Positions 1-6,673 of a stretch of DNA of 31,324 nt are shown piece by piece. This DNA comes from Deltaproteobacteria bacterium. GTDB lineage: Bacteria > Desulfobacterota > Binatia > DP-6. Made by a program: the position numbers and the translations under genes. The DNA is taken from contig VBLD01000042.1 in the NCBI GenBank assembly GCA_005879205.1, forward strand, positions 1 through 31,324, read 5' to 3'. Below the pieces are notes generated by a model, which saw only the letters and a list, made by a program, of their open reading frames with translations, did not search any database and was not told where the DNA came from. Position 1 is the first letter of the stretch. Every line of letters begins with the position of its first letter.

Positions 1-777
1 GAGCGCACGCGCGAGCCGCATTGCCACGGTGGCCTCGACCCGCGGCGCAGCGAGGACCATTCGGCGTGTACGGTAATTCGCGAGGAGCGCCACGCGGCCC
101 GCGGCGTCGAGCGCGCCCGTACGTCGCCAGATGGCCCAACGGCCGTGTAAGGCACGGCGAGCCCACTCGAGGCCTCGCTGCACCTCGTCGGAGCCGAGCC
201 GCGGCGCGCCGACGACGTCGTCGCTCTCGGCTCGAGCGAGTCGCGGGAACGCGACCCGGCCCGCCTTGCAGAGCCAGACGGCGCGCCCGAACACGCCGGC
301 GTCGTCCCCCGGACGTCCGACGCTCAGGTGCACGACCGACAGGAGCCCGGCGCGCCGGATGCGCCGCAGGTCCGCGGCGGCGGCCCGGAGCCGATCGGGA
401 TCGACGGTCCCGTCGAGCGTGCGCCGCATCGGGTCGGGGTTCGGGCCGACGACGAGCGCGCGGCAACCACTCCGACGCGCGAGGCGCAGGAGCTCCCGGT
501 CGAGCGCCGCGACATCCGCTGGTGCCACCCAGGGACGCTCGATCGTCGCGAGCTGGTGGCAGACGAGGCGCGCATATGTCGGGATGGTGCCGAAGAGGTG
601 GCCGTCGAGGAGGGCCACCTGGGTGGGGCTGCCCGCGCGCAGCTCGGCGGCGATCTGTCCGGGCGGCAGCAGCTCGCCCGCAGGGCCGACGAGCGACACC
701 CGCTCCCCCCTGCTCATGAGCGCGTCATACGGACCGGTGACTGCGTTGGCAAGCCCTCCGGTCCGCGCGCCGGTCAC
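1..777 (-). CDS. Radical-SAM-like (B12-type) protein lacking the FeS motif, partial
   Basis: The reverse strand is open for 259 codons from a GTG at 777 to the window edge, so the gene continues to the left. The GTG overlaps the stop of the upstream lipoprotein gene in a GTGA junction, implying translational coupling. The order of segments resembles the C-terminal half of BchE/HpnJ-like B12-binding radical SAM proteins: an 'ALLDGHLF' strand, a tryptophan-containing 'RPWVAPADV' stretch, 'LLRLARRSGCRALVVGP', then 'IRRAGLLSVVHLSVG' and a late 'GLEWARRALHGRWAIWRR' helix. No N-terminal cobalamin domain and no CxxxCxxC cluster motif is present in the visible part, so catalysis by the usual radical mechanism looks unlikely. 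The family call is pattern-based inference; the reading frame and coupling are directly visible. Confidence 0.55.
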   Translation of the reverse strand, partial: MTGARTGGLANAVTGPYDALMSRGERVSLVGPAGELLPPGQIAAELRAGSPTQVALLDGHLFGTIPTYARLVCHQLATIERPWVAPADVAALDRELLRLARRSGCRALVVGPNPDPMRRTLDGTVDPDRLRAAAADLRRIRRAGLLSVVHLSVGRPGDDAGVFGRAVWLCKAGRVAFPRLARAESDDVVGAPRLGSDEVQRGLEWARRALHGRWAIWRRTGALDAAGRVALLANYRTRRMVLAAPRVEATVAMRLARAL

Positions 778-2024
778 TCCCCCTTCTTCGACGTGGTCCG
801 CGCCCACACCCGTGCCGAGACGCCGTCGAGGACGTCCGGCGGACCGAGCAGCACCAGCACCCGCTCGCCGCGACGCTCGACGCGGGTCCCGGGCAACACG
901 TCCGGCATGGCTTCGAAGAACTCGGTCGCGTCCGCCGGGGTGTCCCACGCGGTCATCCACACCAGGACGAGGTCGTCGCCACGGGCCAGCGCACGCAGGC
1001 GGTCCCCACCCCAGCCGTCGGCGACCGCGACCGCGCGGTCTTGCGTGAGGGCCCGCCGCACGAGGATACGAAGGGTCAGCTCGCCGAGGGTGTCCTCGAG
1101 GATTCGGTGCCAGCCCGCGGCCTCGATCTCCTCCGTGCCGCGGAGCGCGATTCCGATCGGCTGGTCGCGCACGCCGAAGTAGCGCGCGGGATGGAGGACC
1201 TGCTCGGTCGATGCCGGGGGATCCTCGTGCGTGCGGTCGACCTCGCTCCACCCGCCCTCGGCGAGCGCCCAGCCGGCGAACGCCGTGCCGGCGTCGTACT
1301 GGAAGGCCAGCGAGGCGCGAATGACCTCGGGCACCTCGGGATACTCGGCCGCCAGCGTCGGGGCGATGGCGTGGAGGCGGTGTTCGATCTGGTCGATGGT
1401 GTCGCGCGAGGGTGTGTCGCGCTGCAGGTAGGCGAAGCCCGCGAGCGTCGCGTCGCCCTCGAGGAGCGCGCGACGGGCCAGCACCCGGTCGCTGTGCGAG
1501 TCCACCAGCGGCTCGGGGTCGGTGGGGAGACCCCAGCGCTGATCCTGGAGGGCGTGGGTCAACTCGTGCGCGACGAGCAGCTCACCGACCAGGTCGCGGC
1601 CGATGAGCAGCGACAGGATGCGCACCGCCAGCCCACCGGCGCGGAGCGCCTCAGTCGCGAGCACGAGCTGCTTCGAACGAGGGTCGTAGAAGGCGGCGAC
1701 CTGTCCACGGTAGAGCTCCTCGATGGCGGCGCGCAGCGACAGGCCCGCAGGCAGGAGCCCGAGACGGCCGTACACCGTCGAGACGCGGTCGAGGTCGTCC
1801 CCGGGATACGAGAGCTCGATGTCGCGGCGCACCCAGGCCGCGACCTCGTCGGGTCGAAGCGCCAGGGCCGGCACGGGGCGGAGGAAGTGGAGGCCGCGCA
1901 CGGCGGGAAGGTCGCGCACGACCGCGGCGAGCGCGCCCGCGTCGACCTGTCCGTCGTGCACGAGCCGGCCACGGCTGCAGCCGGCGACGAGCGCGACGGC
2001 GAGCAGCGCGGTGCCACGGGTCAG
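774..2024 (-). CDS. HExxH zinc-metallopeptidase-like lipoprotein
   Basis: This encodes a 416-residue protein with a short hydrophobic leader and lipobox LVAGC (Cys16), so it is probably a lipoprotein. HELTH (His153, Glu154, His157) is a zincin motif, followed by 'LLEGDATLAGF', whose Glu189 is a plausible third zinc ligand. The stretch 'LYRGQVAAFYDPRSKQLVL' before the motif recurs in uncharacterised bacterial HELTH proteins. The frame contains no ATG or GTG at the right place. The best start is a CTG at 2024, which overlaps the rlpA stop as CTGA and has GGAGGA nine bases upstream. It sits between rlpA and the radical-SAM-like gene with 4-bp overlaps on both sides. An envelope-proteolysis role is inference; the substrate is unknown. 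Confidence 0.8.
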   Translation of the reverse strand: MTRGTALLAVALVAGCSRGRLVHDGQVDAGALAAVVRDLPAVRGLHFLRPVPALALRPDEVAAWVRRDIELSYPGDDLDRVSTVYGRLGLLPAGLSLRAAIEELYRGQVAAFYDPRSKQLVLATEALRAGGLAVRILSLLIGRDLVGELLVAHELTHALQDQRWGLPTDPEPLVDSHSDRVLARRALLEGDATLAGFAYLQRDTPSRDTIDQIEHRLHAIAPTLAAEYPEVPEVIRASLAFQYDAGTAFAGWALAEGGWSEVDRTHEDPPASTEQVLHPARYFGVRDQPIGIALRGTEEIEAAGWHRILEDTLGELTLRILVRRALTQDRAVAVADGWGGDRLRALARGDDLVLVWMTAWDTPADATEFFEAMPDVLPGTRVERRGERVLVLLGPPDVLDGVSARVWARTTSKKGE

Positions 2025-2707
2025 GGAGGGGGATCCTCCATGATCACCGCCGGGTAGCCGAGCCGGTTGACCAGCTCGCCGCGCGCCACGGCGACGCCGC
2101 GCAGCGGATAGGGGCCGATCACCACCCGGTAGTAACGGCTGTCGGCCGTCTCGAGGAGAGCCACGTGCGCGTCCGGAAAGCGGGCGCCGAGGATGCGCCG
2201 GAGGTGCTCGGCGCGAGCCGAATCCGACAGCGACGCAACCTGGACGAGATAGCGTGCGGCGGGCAGGTCTCGCGCTGGCGGTGGCACCAGCGTGACGCTC
2301 CGCTCGGCCACGCGCATCGCGGACGCGAGCGCGTCGATCCGGACACGCGCCGTGCCCGGCCCGACCATGTGCAGCACGCGTGCTGCGGCATAGGAGAGAT
2401 CGATCGCGCGCCCGCCGACGAACGGACCGCGGTCGTTGATGCGCACCTCGACCGAGCGACCGTTCGAGAGATTGGTCACCACGACGCGGGTCCCGAGCGG
2501 CAGCGACGGGTGGGCGGCCGTCAGCTCGAACTGGTCGTAGATCTCGCCATTGGCAGTGCGGTTGCCGTGGAAGCCCGGACCGTACCACGACGCGATCCCC
2601 ACCTGGATGCCGTCGACCACCGGCGGTGGTGCAGGCGGCCTGGCGCGAGGAAGCGCACATCCCGCCAGCAGCGACACGACCACTCCACCCCACCACGGCC
2701 CCCGCAT
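2021..2707 (-). CDS. rlpA: RlpA-like septal ring lytic transglycosylase lipoprotein
   Basis: This encodes a 228-residue lipoprotein with lipobox LLAGC (Cys17). Residues about 35-128 form the RlpA double-psi beta-barrel: 'GIASWYGPGFHGNRTANGE', 'LTAAHPSLPLGT', 'VRINDRGPF' and 'AIDLSYAAA'. His66 and Asp103 correspond to the catalytic His and Asp described for Pseudomonas RlpA. Residues about 150-225 are a SPOR domain, which binds denuded septal glycan. In known cases RlpA cleaves stem-less peptidoglycan at division sites in the outer membrane/periplasm. A sigma70-like promoter ends only 12 bp before the ATG, so the mRNA may be nearly leaderless. It is the first gene of a coupled three-gene operon and diverges from yebC. 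Confidence 0.93.
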   Translation of the reverse strand: MRGPWWGGVVVSLLAGCALPRARPPAPPPVVDGIQVGIASWYGPGFHGNRTANGEIYDQFELTAAHPSLPLGTRVVVTNLSNGRSVEVRINDRGPFVGGRAIDLSYAAARVLHMVGPGTARVRIDALASAMRVAERSVTLVPPPARDLPAARYLVQVASLSDSARAEHLRRILGARFPDAHVALLETADSRYYRVVIGPYPLRGVAVARGELVNRLGYPAVIMEDPPP

Positions 2708-2719
2708 CCCCGGCGCGGC

Positions 2720-2748
2720 ATTATGTCGGGAGCGCGGCGCCTGCTCAA
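2720..2748 (-). promoter_or_regulatory. Candidate sigma70 promoter of the rlpA operon
   Basis: On the minus strand TTGAGC (2748-2743) and CATAAT (2725-2720) are separated by exactly 17 bp, matching 4/6 and 5/6 of the consensus. The expected start of transcription is about 6 bases before the rlpA ATG, which would give an almost leaderless transcript. Confidence 0.5.
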
Positions 2749-2809
2749 GGCAACGAAGGACTTCACGTTTACTCCCCTGGGGCCTTGTGGTAACCACGGC
2801 GCAGGTCCC

Positions 2810-3559
2810 ATGTCCGGCCATTCCAAGTGGAGCTCGATCAAGCACAAGAAGGCTCTGAAGGATGCCCGGCGCGGGAAGCTCTTCACGAAGTTCATCAAGG
2901 AGATCACCGTCGCCGCCCGCATGGGTGGCGGCGACGTCAACGCCAACCCGCGCCTCAGGACCGCGGTGCTGACGGCCCGGCAGAACAGCATGCCGACCGA
3001 CAACATCGAGCGGGCGATCAAGAAGGGCACGGGCGAGCTCGAGGGCGTCACCTACGAGGAAGTGAGCTACGAGGGCTACGGTCCAGGCGGCGTCGCGATC
3101 ATCGTCCACGCGCTGACCGACAACCGCAATCGCACCGTCGCCGACGTTCGCAGCGCCTTCCAGAAGTTCGGTGGCAACCTCGGTGCGTCGGGCTCGGTGG
3201 CCTGGATGTTCCAGAAGTGCGGCCTCATCACTGTCGAGCGCGCCGGCGTCGACGAGGATCGCGTCATGGAGGTGGCGCTCGACGCGGGCGCGGACGACGT
3301 CCGTGAGTCGGGCGACATCCTCGAGGTGGTCACGGCCCCCGACCGGTTCGACGCGGTCAAGACGGCGCTCGAGAAGATCGGTGTCGCGCTCGCCTCGGCC
3401 GAGGTCACGATGATGCCGCAGTCGACGGTGGCGATCTCCGGAAAGAACGCCGAGCACATGGTGCGGCTGCTCGAGGCGCTCGAGGATCACGACGACGTCC
3501 AGTCGGTGTCCTCGAACATGGACATCGCCACGGAGGAGCTGGAGCGGCTGTCGGCGTGA
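2810..3559 (+). CDS. yebC: YebC/PmpR (TACO1-like) family protein
   Basis: This encodes a 249-residue, full-length YebC/TACO1 family protein. The N-terminus 'MSGHSKWSSIKHKK' is the family signature and fixes the ATG at 2810. It is followed by 'NPRLRTAVLTARQNSMPTDNIERAIKKGTG', 'EGYGPGGVAIIVHALTDNRNRTVADVR' and 'GGNLGASGSVAWMF', all hallmark blocks. Family members act as transcriptional regulators (for example of quorum sensing or ruvCAB) or help ribosomes through polyproline stretches. It lies 21 bp upstream of ruvC, and yebC-ruvCAB is a common conserved cluster. No strong promoter was recognised in the 102-bp divergent gap with rlpA on this strand. Confidence 0.95.
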   Translation: MSGHSKWSSIKHKKALKDARRGKLFTKFIKEITVAARMGGGDVNANPRLRTAVLTARQNSMPTDNIERAIKKGTGELEGVTYEEVSYEGYGPGGVAIIVHALTDNRNRTVADVRSAFQKFGGNLGASGSVAWMFQKCGLITVERAGVDEDRVMEVALDAGADDVRESGDILEVVTAPDRFDAVKTALEKIGVALASAEVTMMPQSTVAISGKNAEHMVRLLEALEDHDDVQSVSSNMDIATEELERLSA

Positions 3560-3580
3560 TGGGAGGAGGGGCGGCTGCGG

Positions 3581-4561
3581 GTGCTCGGCATCGACCCCGG
3601 TAGCCGGGTGACGGGCTGGGGCGTGGTGGAGGAGCGCGGTCCAGGGCTCCGCCACGTGGCGAGCGGGACGATCGCGCTCGGCTGTCGCGGTGCGCTGGCG
3701 GTCCGGCTGGCTCTGCTCCACGCCGAGTGCGTGCGCCTGCTCGGCCGATGGGCCCCGGGCGTGGTGGCGGTCGAACGCGCCTTCGTGGCGCGCAACGTGC
3801 AGAGCGCGCTCCGGCTCGGCGAGGCGCGCGGCGCCGTGCTCGCGGCCGTCGCCGCGGCGGGAACGGCCCTCCACGAGTACACGCCCGCCGAGGTGAAGCT
3901 CGCGACCGTCGGCCACGGCGGCGCCGACAAGTCGTCCATCCGGCGCGGGGTCTCGACGCGTCTGGGTATCGGCCCCGGGCTCTCGCTCGACGCCGCCGAC
4001 GCGCTCGCGCTCGCCCTCTGCCACCTCGACCGGGCGCCGCTCCTCCGCCGGGTCGCCGCCGCGCTGAAAGCCGATGGAGCCGCCCGGAGCGGCACGGCCA
4101 GGGACGGTTCCGCGCGGAGCGGCACGGCCGCGGAGGGTGTGGCCCGGAGCGGCACGGCCGCGGAGGGTGTGGCCCGGAGCGGCACGGCCGCGGAGGGTGT
4201 GGCCCGGAGCGGCGGAGGCGCGGAGGGTAGGGTGTGGCCCGGAGCGGCACGGCCGCGGAGGGTGTGGCCCGGAGCGGCACGGCCGCGGAGGGTGTGGCCC
4301 GGAGCGGCACGGCCGCGGAGGGTGTGGCCCGGAGCGGCGGAGCCGCGGAGGGTGTTGATTGATCGCTGCGCTCGCCGGCACCCTCGCCGAGAAGTCTCCC
4401 GAGCGCCTCGTCGTCGACGTCGGCGGCGTCGGCTATGCCGTCCACGTCTCGCTCCAGACCTTCGCCGACCTGCCCCCGGCGGGCGTCCCCGTGCGGCTTC
4501 TCATCCACACCGAGGTGCGCGAGGACGCGATCGAGCTCATCGGCTTCCTCTCCGAGCGTGA
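3581..4561 (+). CDS. ruvC: Holliday junction resolvase RuvC with repeat-expanded, frame-shifted tail
   Basis: RuvC cleaves Holliday junctions in the RuvABC resolvasome. The GTG start at 3581 follows a purine-rich GGGAGGAGGGG. The core (residues 1 to about 165) is complete, with catalytic Asp5 ('GIDPG'), Glu65 ('VVAVERAFV'), Asp137 and Asp140 ('SLDAADALALAL'). Beyond it the frame enters nine 30-bp tandem repeats encoding decapeptides 'ARSGTAAEGV'. Copy 5 is 5 bp too long, so the reading frame changes to 'VWPGAARPRR' and runs about 200 bp into ruvA, ending at 4561. If those 5 bp were absent, RuvC would stop at TGA 4360-4362, overlapping the ruvA TTG as TTGA (258 residues). The present tail is therefore probably an accident; catalysis should be unaffected. 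Confidence 0.88.
   Translation: MLGIDPGSRVTGWGVVEERGPGLRHVASGTIALGCRGALAVRLALLHAECVRLLGRWAPGVVAVERAFVARNVQSALRLGEARGAVLAAVAAAGTALHEYTPAEVKLATVGHGGADKSSIRRGVSTRLGIGPGLSLDAADALALALCHLDRAPLLRRVAAALKADGAARSGTARDGSARSGTAAEGVARSGTAAEGVARSGTAAEGVARSGGGAEGRVWPGAARPRRVWPGAARPRRVWPGAARPRRVWPGAAEPRRVLIDRCARRHPRREVSRAPRRRRRRRRLCRPRLAPDLRRPAPGGRPRAASHPHRGARGRDRAHRLPLRA
4082..4356 (+). repeat. Nine-copy 30-bp tandem repeat in the ruvC 3' end
   Basis: Nine head-to-tail copies begin with GCCCGGAGCGGCACGG and end in GCGGAGGGTGTG. Copies 3, 4, 6, 7 and 8 are identical as read. Copy 1 is diverged, and copy 2 differs by one base. Copy 5 (4202-4236) is 35 bp, and copy 9 is the variant nearest ruvA. Because 30 is divisible by three, copy-number change keeps the frame, but the 5-bp excess in copy 5 does not. 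The last copy also supplies the GGAGGG that serves as the ruvA ribosome binding site. There are no spacers, so this is not a CRISPR array. Confidence 0.95.
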
Positions 4562-4946
4562 GCGTGCGCTCTTTCACCTGCTGCGCAAGGTGAAGGGGCT
4601 CGGGCCGCGCACCGCGCTCGTCGTTCTCTCCGGGATGCCGCTTCCGGCGCTCGCCGCGACGATCGCCGCCGGCGACGCCGCCCGCCTGCAGACGATCGCC
4701 GGCGTCGGCAAGAAGTATGCGGAGCGGATCGTCGTCGAATGCCGCGAGCCCGCCGCGCTCCTCGCGGCGGAGGCGCCAGCGCGAGCCCGGCCCGCCGCGG
4801 ACGGCATTCTCGACGAGGCGGTCTCGGCGCTGGTCAACCTCGGCTACAAGCGTCCCGAGGCCGAGCGCGCCGTCGACAAGGCCGGCCGCTCCGGCGCCCC
4901 GCTCGAGGAAGTGATCCGCGGCGCCCTTCAAGGACTGGGTGGCTGA
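4359..4946 (+). CDS. ruvA: Holliday junction branch migration protein RuvA
   Basis: This encodes a 195-residue RuvA, which binds four-way junctions as a tetramer and recruits RuvB. The start is TTG at 4359, giving 'MIAALAGTLAEKSPERLVVDVGGVGYAV', the typical OB-fold N-terminus. GGAGGG in the last 30-bp repeat lies at a good distance upstream. Domain II has helix-hairpin-helix motifs 'LRKVKGLGPRTALVVLSG' and 'LQTIAGVGKKYAERIVVE'. A linker rich in Ala, Arg and Pro leads to the C-terminal RuvB-binding domain 'EAVSALVNLGYKRPEAERAVDKA'. The length is normal for the family. The 5' 200 bp overlap the shifted tail of ruvC; this gene's own frame is intact. Confidence 0.95.
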   Translation: MIAALAGTLAEKSPERLVVDVGGVGYAVHVSLQTFADLPPAGVPVRLLIHTEVREDAIELIGFLSERERALFHLLRKVKGLGPRTALVVLSGMPLPALAATIAAGDAARLQTIAGVGKKYAERIVVECREPAALLAAEAPARARPAADGILDEAVSALVNLGYKRPEAERAVDKAGRSGAPLEEVIRGALQGLGG

Positions 4947-4970
4947 GCGCGCATGCGCAGCATGGGCGCG

Positions 4971-5046
4971 AACGATCGCGAACGAGCACGAATGAGCGCG
5001 AATGAGCACGAATGAGCACGAATGAGCACGAATGAGCACGAATGAG
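4971..5046 (+). repeat. 10-bp tandem repeat in the ruvA-ruvB spacer
   Basis: About 7.6 head-to-tail copies of a 10-bp unit, AATGAGCACG, with three variant copies at the left end (AACGATCGCG, AACGAGCACG, AATGAGCGCG) and four identical copies to the right. It begins 25 bp after the ruvA stop. At 10 bp the unit is close to one helical turn. It is less GC-rich than the flanks. Confidence 0.92.
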
Positions 5047-5051
5047 AGGGA

Positions 5052-5147
5052 GGCCGGCGCCGAGAGGCGCCGAGCCGGCCGAGGGGGTCTGGGGGCATCG
5101 GAGGAGCGGAGCGCGCGCCAGCGCGCGAGCACCGCACGGGCCCCCAG
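5052..5147 (+). promoter_or_regulatory. Two hairpins in the ruvB leader
   Basis: The first inverted repeat has arms GGCCGGC (5052-5058) and GCCGGCC (5074-5080). The second has perfect 8-bp arms CTGGGGGC (5089-5096) and GCCCCCAG (5140-5147) that enclose an inner GCGCGC/GCGCGC pair (about 5113-5126). The 3' arm of the second ends six bases before the ruvB ATG, where the ribosome binding site should be. No T-tract follows, so this is not an intrinsic terminator. A translational control role is inference. Confidence 0.5.
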
Positions 5148-5153
5148 CGTCTG

Positions 5154-6179
5154 ATGCGCTGGCCGAGCCCCGTCGCCCCCGAGCCCGTCGAGGACGACCT
5201 CGTCGTCGAGACGCCGCTCCGGCCGCGCACGCTCGACGACTACATCGGCCAGGAGTCGATCCGCGAGAACCTGCGCGTGCAGATCGCCGCTGCGCGCTCG
5301 CGCGGCGACGTTCTCGATCACGTCCTGCTCTACGGGCCGCCCGGGCTCGGCAAGACGTCGCTCGCGCACGTCATCGCCAACGAGCTCGGCGTCGCGATCC
5401 GTCCCACCGCCGGGCCGGTCCTCGAGCGGCCGGGCGACCTGGCCGCGATCCTCACCAACCTCGAGCGCGGGCACGTCTTCTTCGTCGACGAGATCCATCG
5501 CCTGAACCACGTCGTCGAGGAGACGCTCTATCCCGCGATGGAGGACTTCCAGCTCGACCTGGTGGTCGGGCAGGGACCGACCGCCCGCTCGATCAAGCTG
5601 CCCCTCAGGCCCTTCTGCCTGATCGGCGCCACGACGCGTGCCGGCCTCCTCACCTCGGCGCTCCGCGATCGCTTCGGGGCGACGTTCCGGCTCGACTTCT
5701 ACGGGCGCGAGGACCTCCAGCGGATTCTCCGCCGCTCGGCGACGATCCTCGGCGTCGCCCTGGACGACGACGGCGCGGCGGAGCTCGCGGGCCGCGCGCG
5801 CGGCACGCCGCGCATCGCGAACCGGCTGCTGCGCCGCGTGCGCGACTTCGCCGAGGTGCGCGCCCAGGGGAAGATCACGCGCACCGTCGCGCGCGACGCC
5901 CTCGCGCTGCTCGACGTCGACGAGGCCGGCTTCGACAAAATGGACCGTGCCCTGCTCCTCACCATCGTCGACAAGTTCGGCGGCGGCCCGGTGGGAATCG
6001 ACACGCTTGCCGCCGCCGTCGGCGAGGAGCGCGACACGATCGAGGATGTCTACGAGCCTTTCTTGATCCAGGAGGGCTTCCTCGCGCGCACGCCGAAGGG
6101 GCGTGTCGCGACGGCGCTCGCCTACGCGCACTTCGGCCGGCGGGTGGCGGCGCCGGCGGCGCAGCAGAAGCTGCTGTAG
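5154..6179 (+). CDS. ruvB: Holliday junction branch migration DNA helicase RuvB
   Basis: This encodes a 341-residue AAA+ ATPase that drives branch migration with RuvA. Visible motifs are 'LDDYIGQESIRENL' near residue 27, Walker A GPPGLGKT at 61-68, Walker B 'FFVDEIH' with Asp112-Glu113, sensor 1 'LIGATTRAG' at about 157-164 and the 'ALRDRFG' arginine-finger region. A C-terminal winged helix ends in 'EPFLIQEGFLARTPKGRVAT'. Length and motifs are normal and complete. The ATG at 5154 has no clear Shine-Dalgarno sequence; instead the leader holds a large hairpin. A 207-bp spacer with a tandem repeat separates it from ruvA, which is wider than usual for this pair. Confidence 0.97.
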   Translation: MRWPSPVAPEPVEDDLVVETPLRPRTLDDYIGQESIRENLRVQIAAARSRGDVLDHVLLYGPPGLGKTSLAHVIANELGVAIRPTAGPVLERPGDLAAILTNLERGHVFFVDEIHRLNHVVEETLYPAMEDFQLDLVVGQGPTARSIKLPLRPFCLIGATTRAGLLTSALRDRFGATFRLDFYGREDLQRILRRSATILGVALDDDGAAELAGRARGTPRIANRLLRRVRDFAEVRAQGKITRTVARDALALLDVDEAGFDKMDRALLLTIVDKFGGGPVGIDTLAAAVGEERDTIEDVYEPFLIQEGFLARTPKGRVATALAYAHFGRRVAAPAAQQKLL

Positions 6180-6673
6180 GGCCTGCGCGATGCGGCGGCT
6201 CATCCGAGCCCGTCCGCGATCGTGACCTTTCTCGAGACCACGCGAACCCCAGGCTAGCTGCAGGCTAGCTGCTGTGTGACCCCCCAGGGCGCCCTCGGCG
6301 CTCTGGAGTTTTCCGCGTGAGCGTTCGCAGCCCATTGCGGGACCGGAGGTCGAACGCCGCCACGACGACCGCGTTGGTCCGCAGGCGATCAAGCGCGGCT
6401 GCGGGAGAGCGACACCTCGCACCCGGGCACTTCCCAATTGTGTGCGCCTCGTCAGTCTCCGTAGAGTCCGCCCCGGTCGAATGCCAAGAGCTCCGTATGC
6501 AACCCTCCGATGCAAGATCGACAGCAAGTTCAGCAGGGCAGTCTGTGGCGCTGCGACCACCTCACTGCCTGCGTGCCCCGACGCCTCTGCGCGGGGTGCG
6601 GACTTGGTCCCTCTCGCCTGCCGAGGGCTCTCTTGAGTGCGCGACCCAAAACCCGCGCGGAAGGAGACGATCG
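6180..6673. other. Non-coding spacer between ruvB and the Cys-rich secreted protein gene
   Basis: Open frames here are short extensions with no recognisable protein. The spacer holds a perfect 11-bp direct repeat AGGCTAGCTGC (6251-6261 and 6262-6272), the terminator at 6284-6312 and, at its 3' end, the AAGGAG ribosome binding site (6661-6666) of the next gene. The stretch 6313-6660 shows nothing I can name; it is presumably the promoter region of the gene at 6674. Confidence 0.6.
6284..6312 (+). terminator. Rho-independent terminator after ruvB
   Basis: CCAGGGCGCC (6284-6293) pairs with GGCGCTCTGG (6297-6306) across a three-base loop, with one G-T wobble, and is followed by AGTTTT. It lies about 105 bp after the ruvB stop in the right orientation. 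Confidence 0.7.

Noticed and set aside
4082..4356. CRISPR array from regular 30-bp repeats
   Set aside because: Copies are directly head to tail with no spacers, lie in coding sequence, and no cas genes are nearby.
2021..4381. Very long minus-strand open frame with Pro/Arg-rich 'CRSGPHPPRP' repeats
   Set aside because: It is the antisense reading of yebC and the ruvC repeats; only its last 228 codons (rlpA) are real.
3405..6560. 1051-codon minus-strand open frame across ruvCAB
   Set aside because: Antisense shadow of high-GC genes, low-complexity Arg/Ala/Pro composition, no domains; the plus strand holds clear ruv genes.
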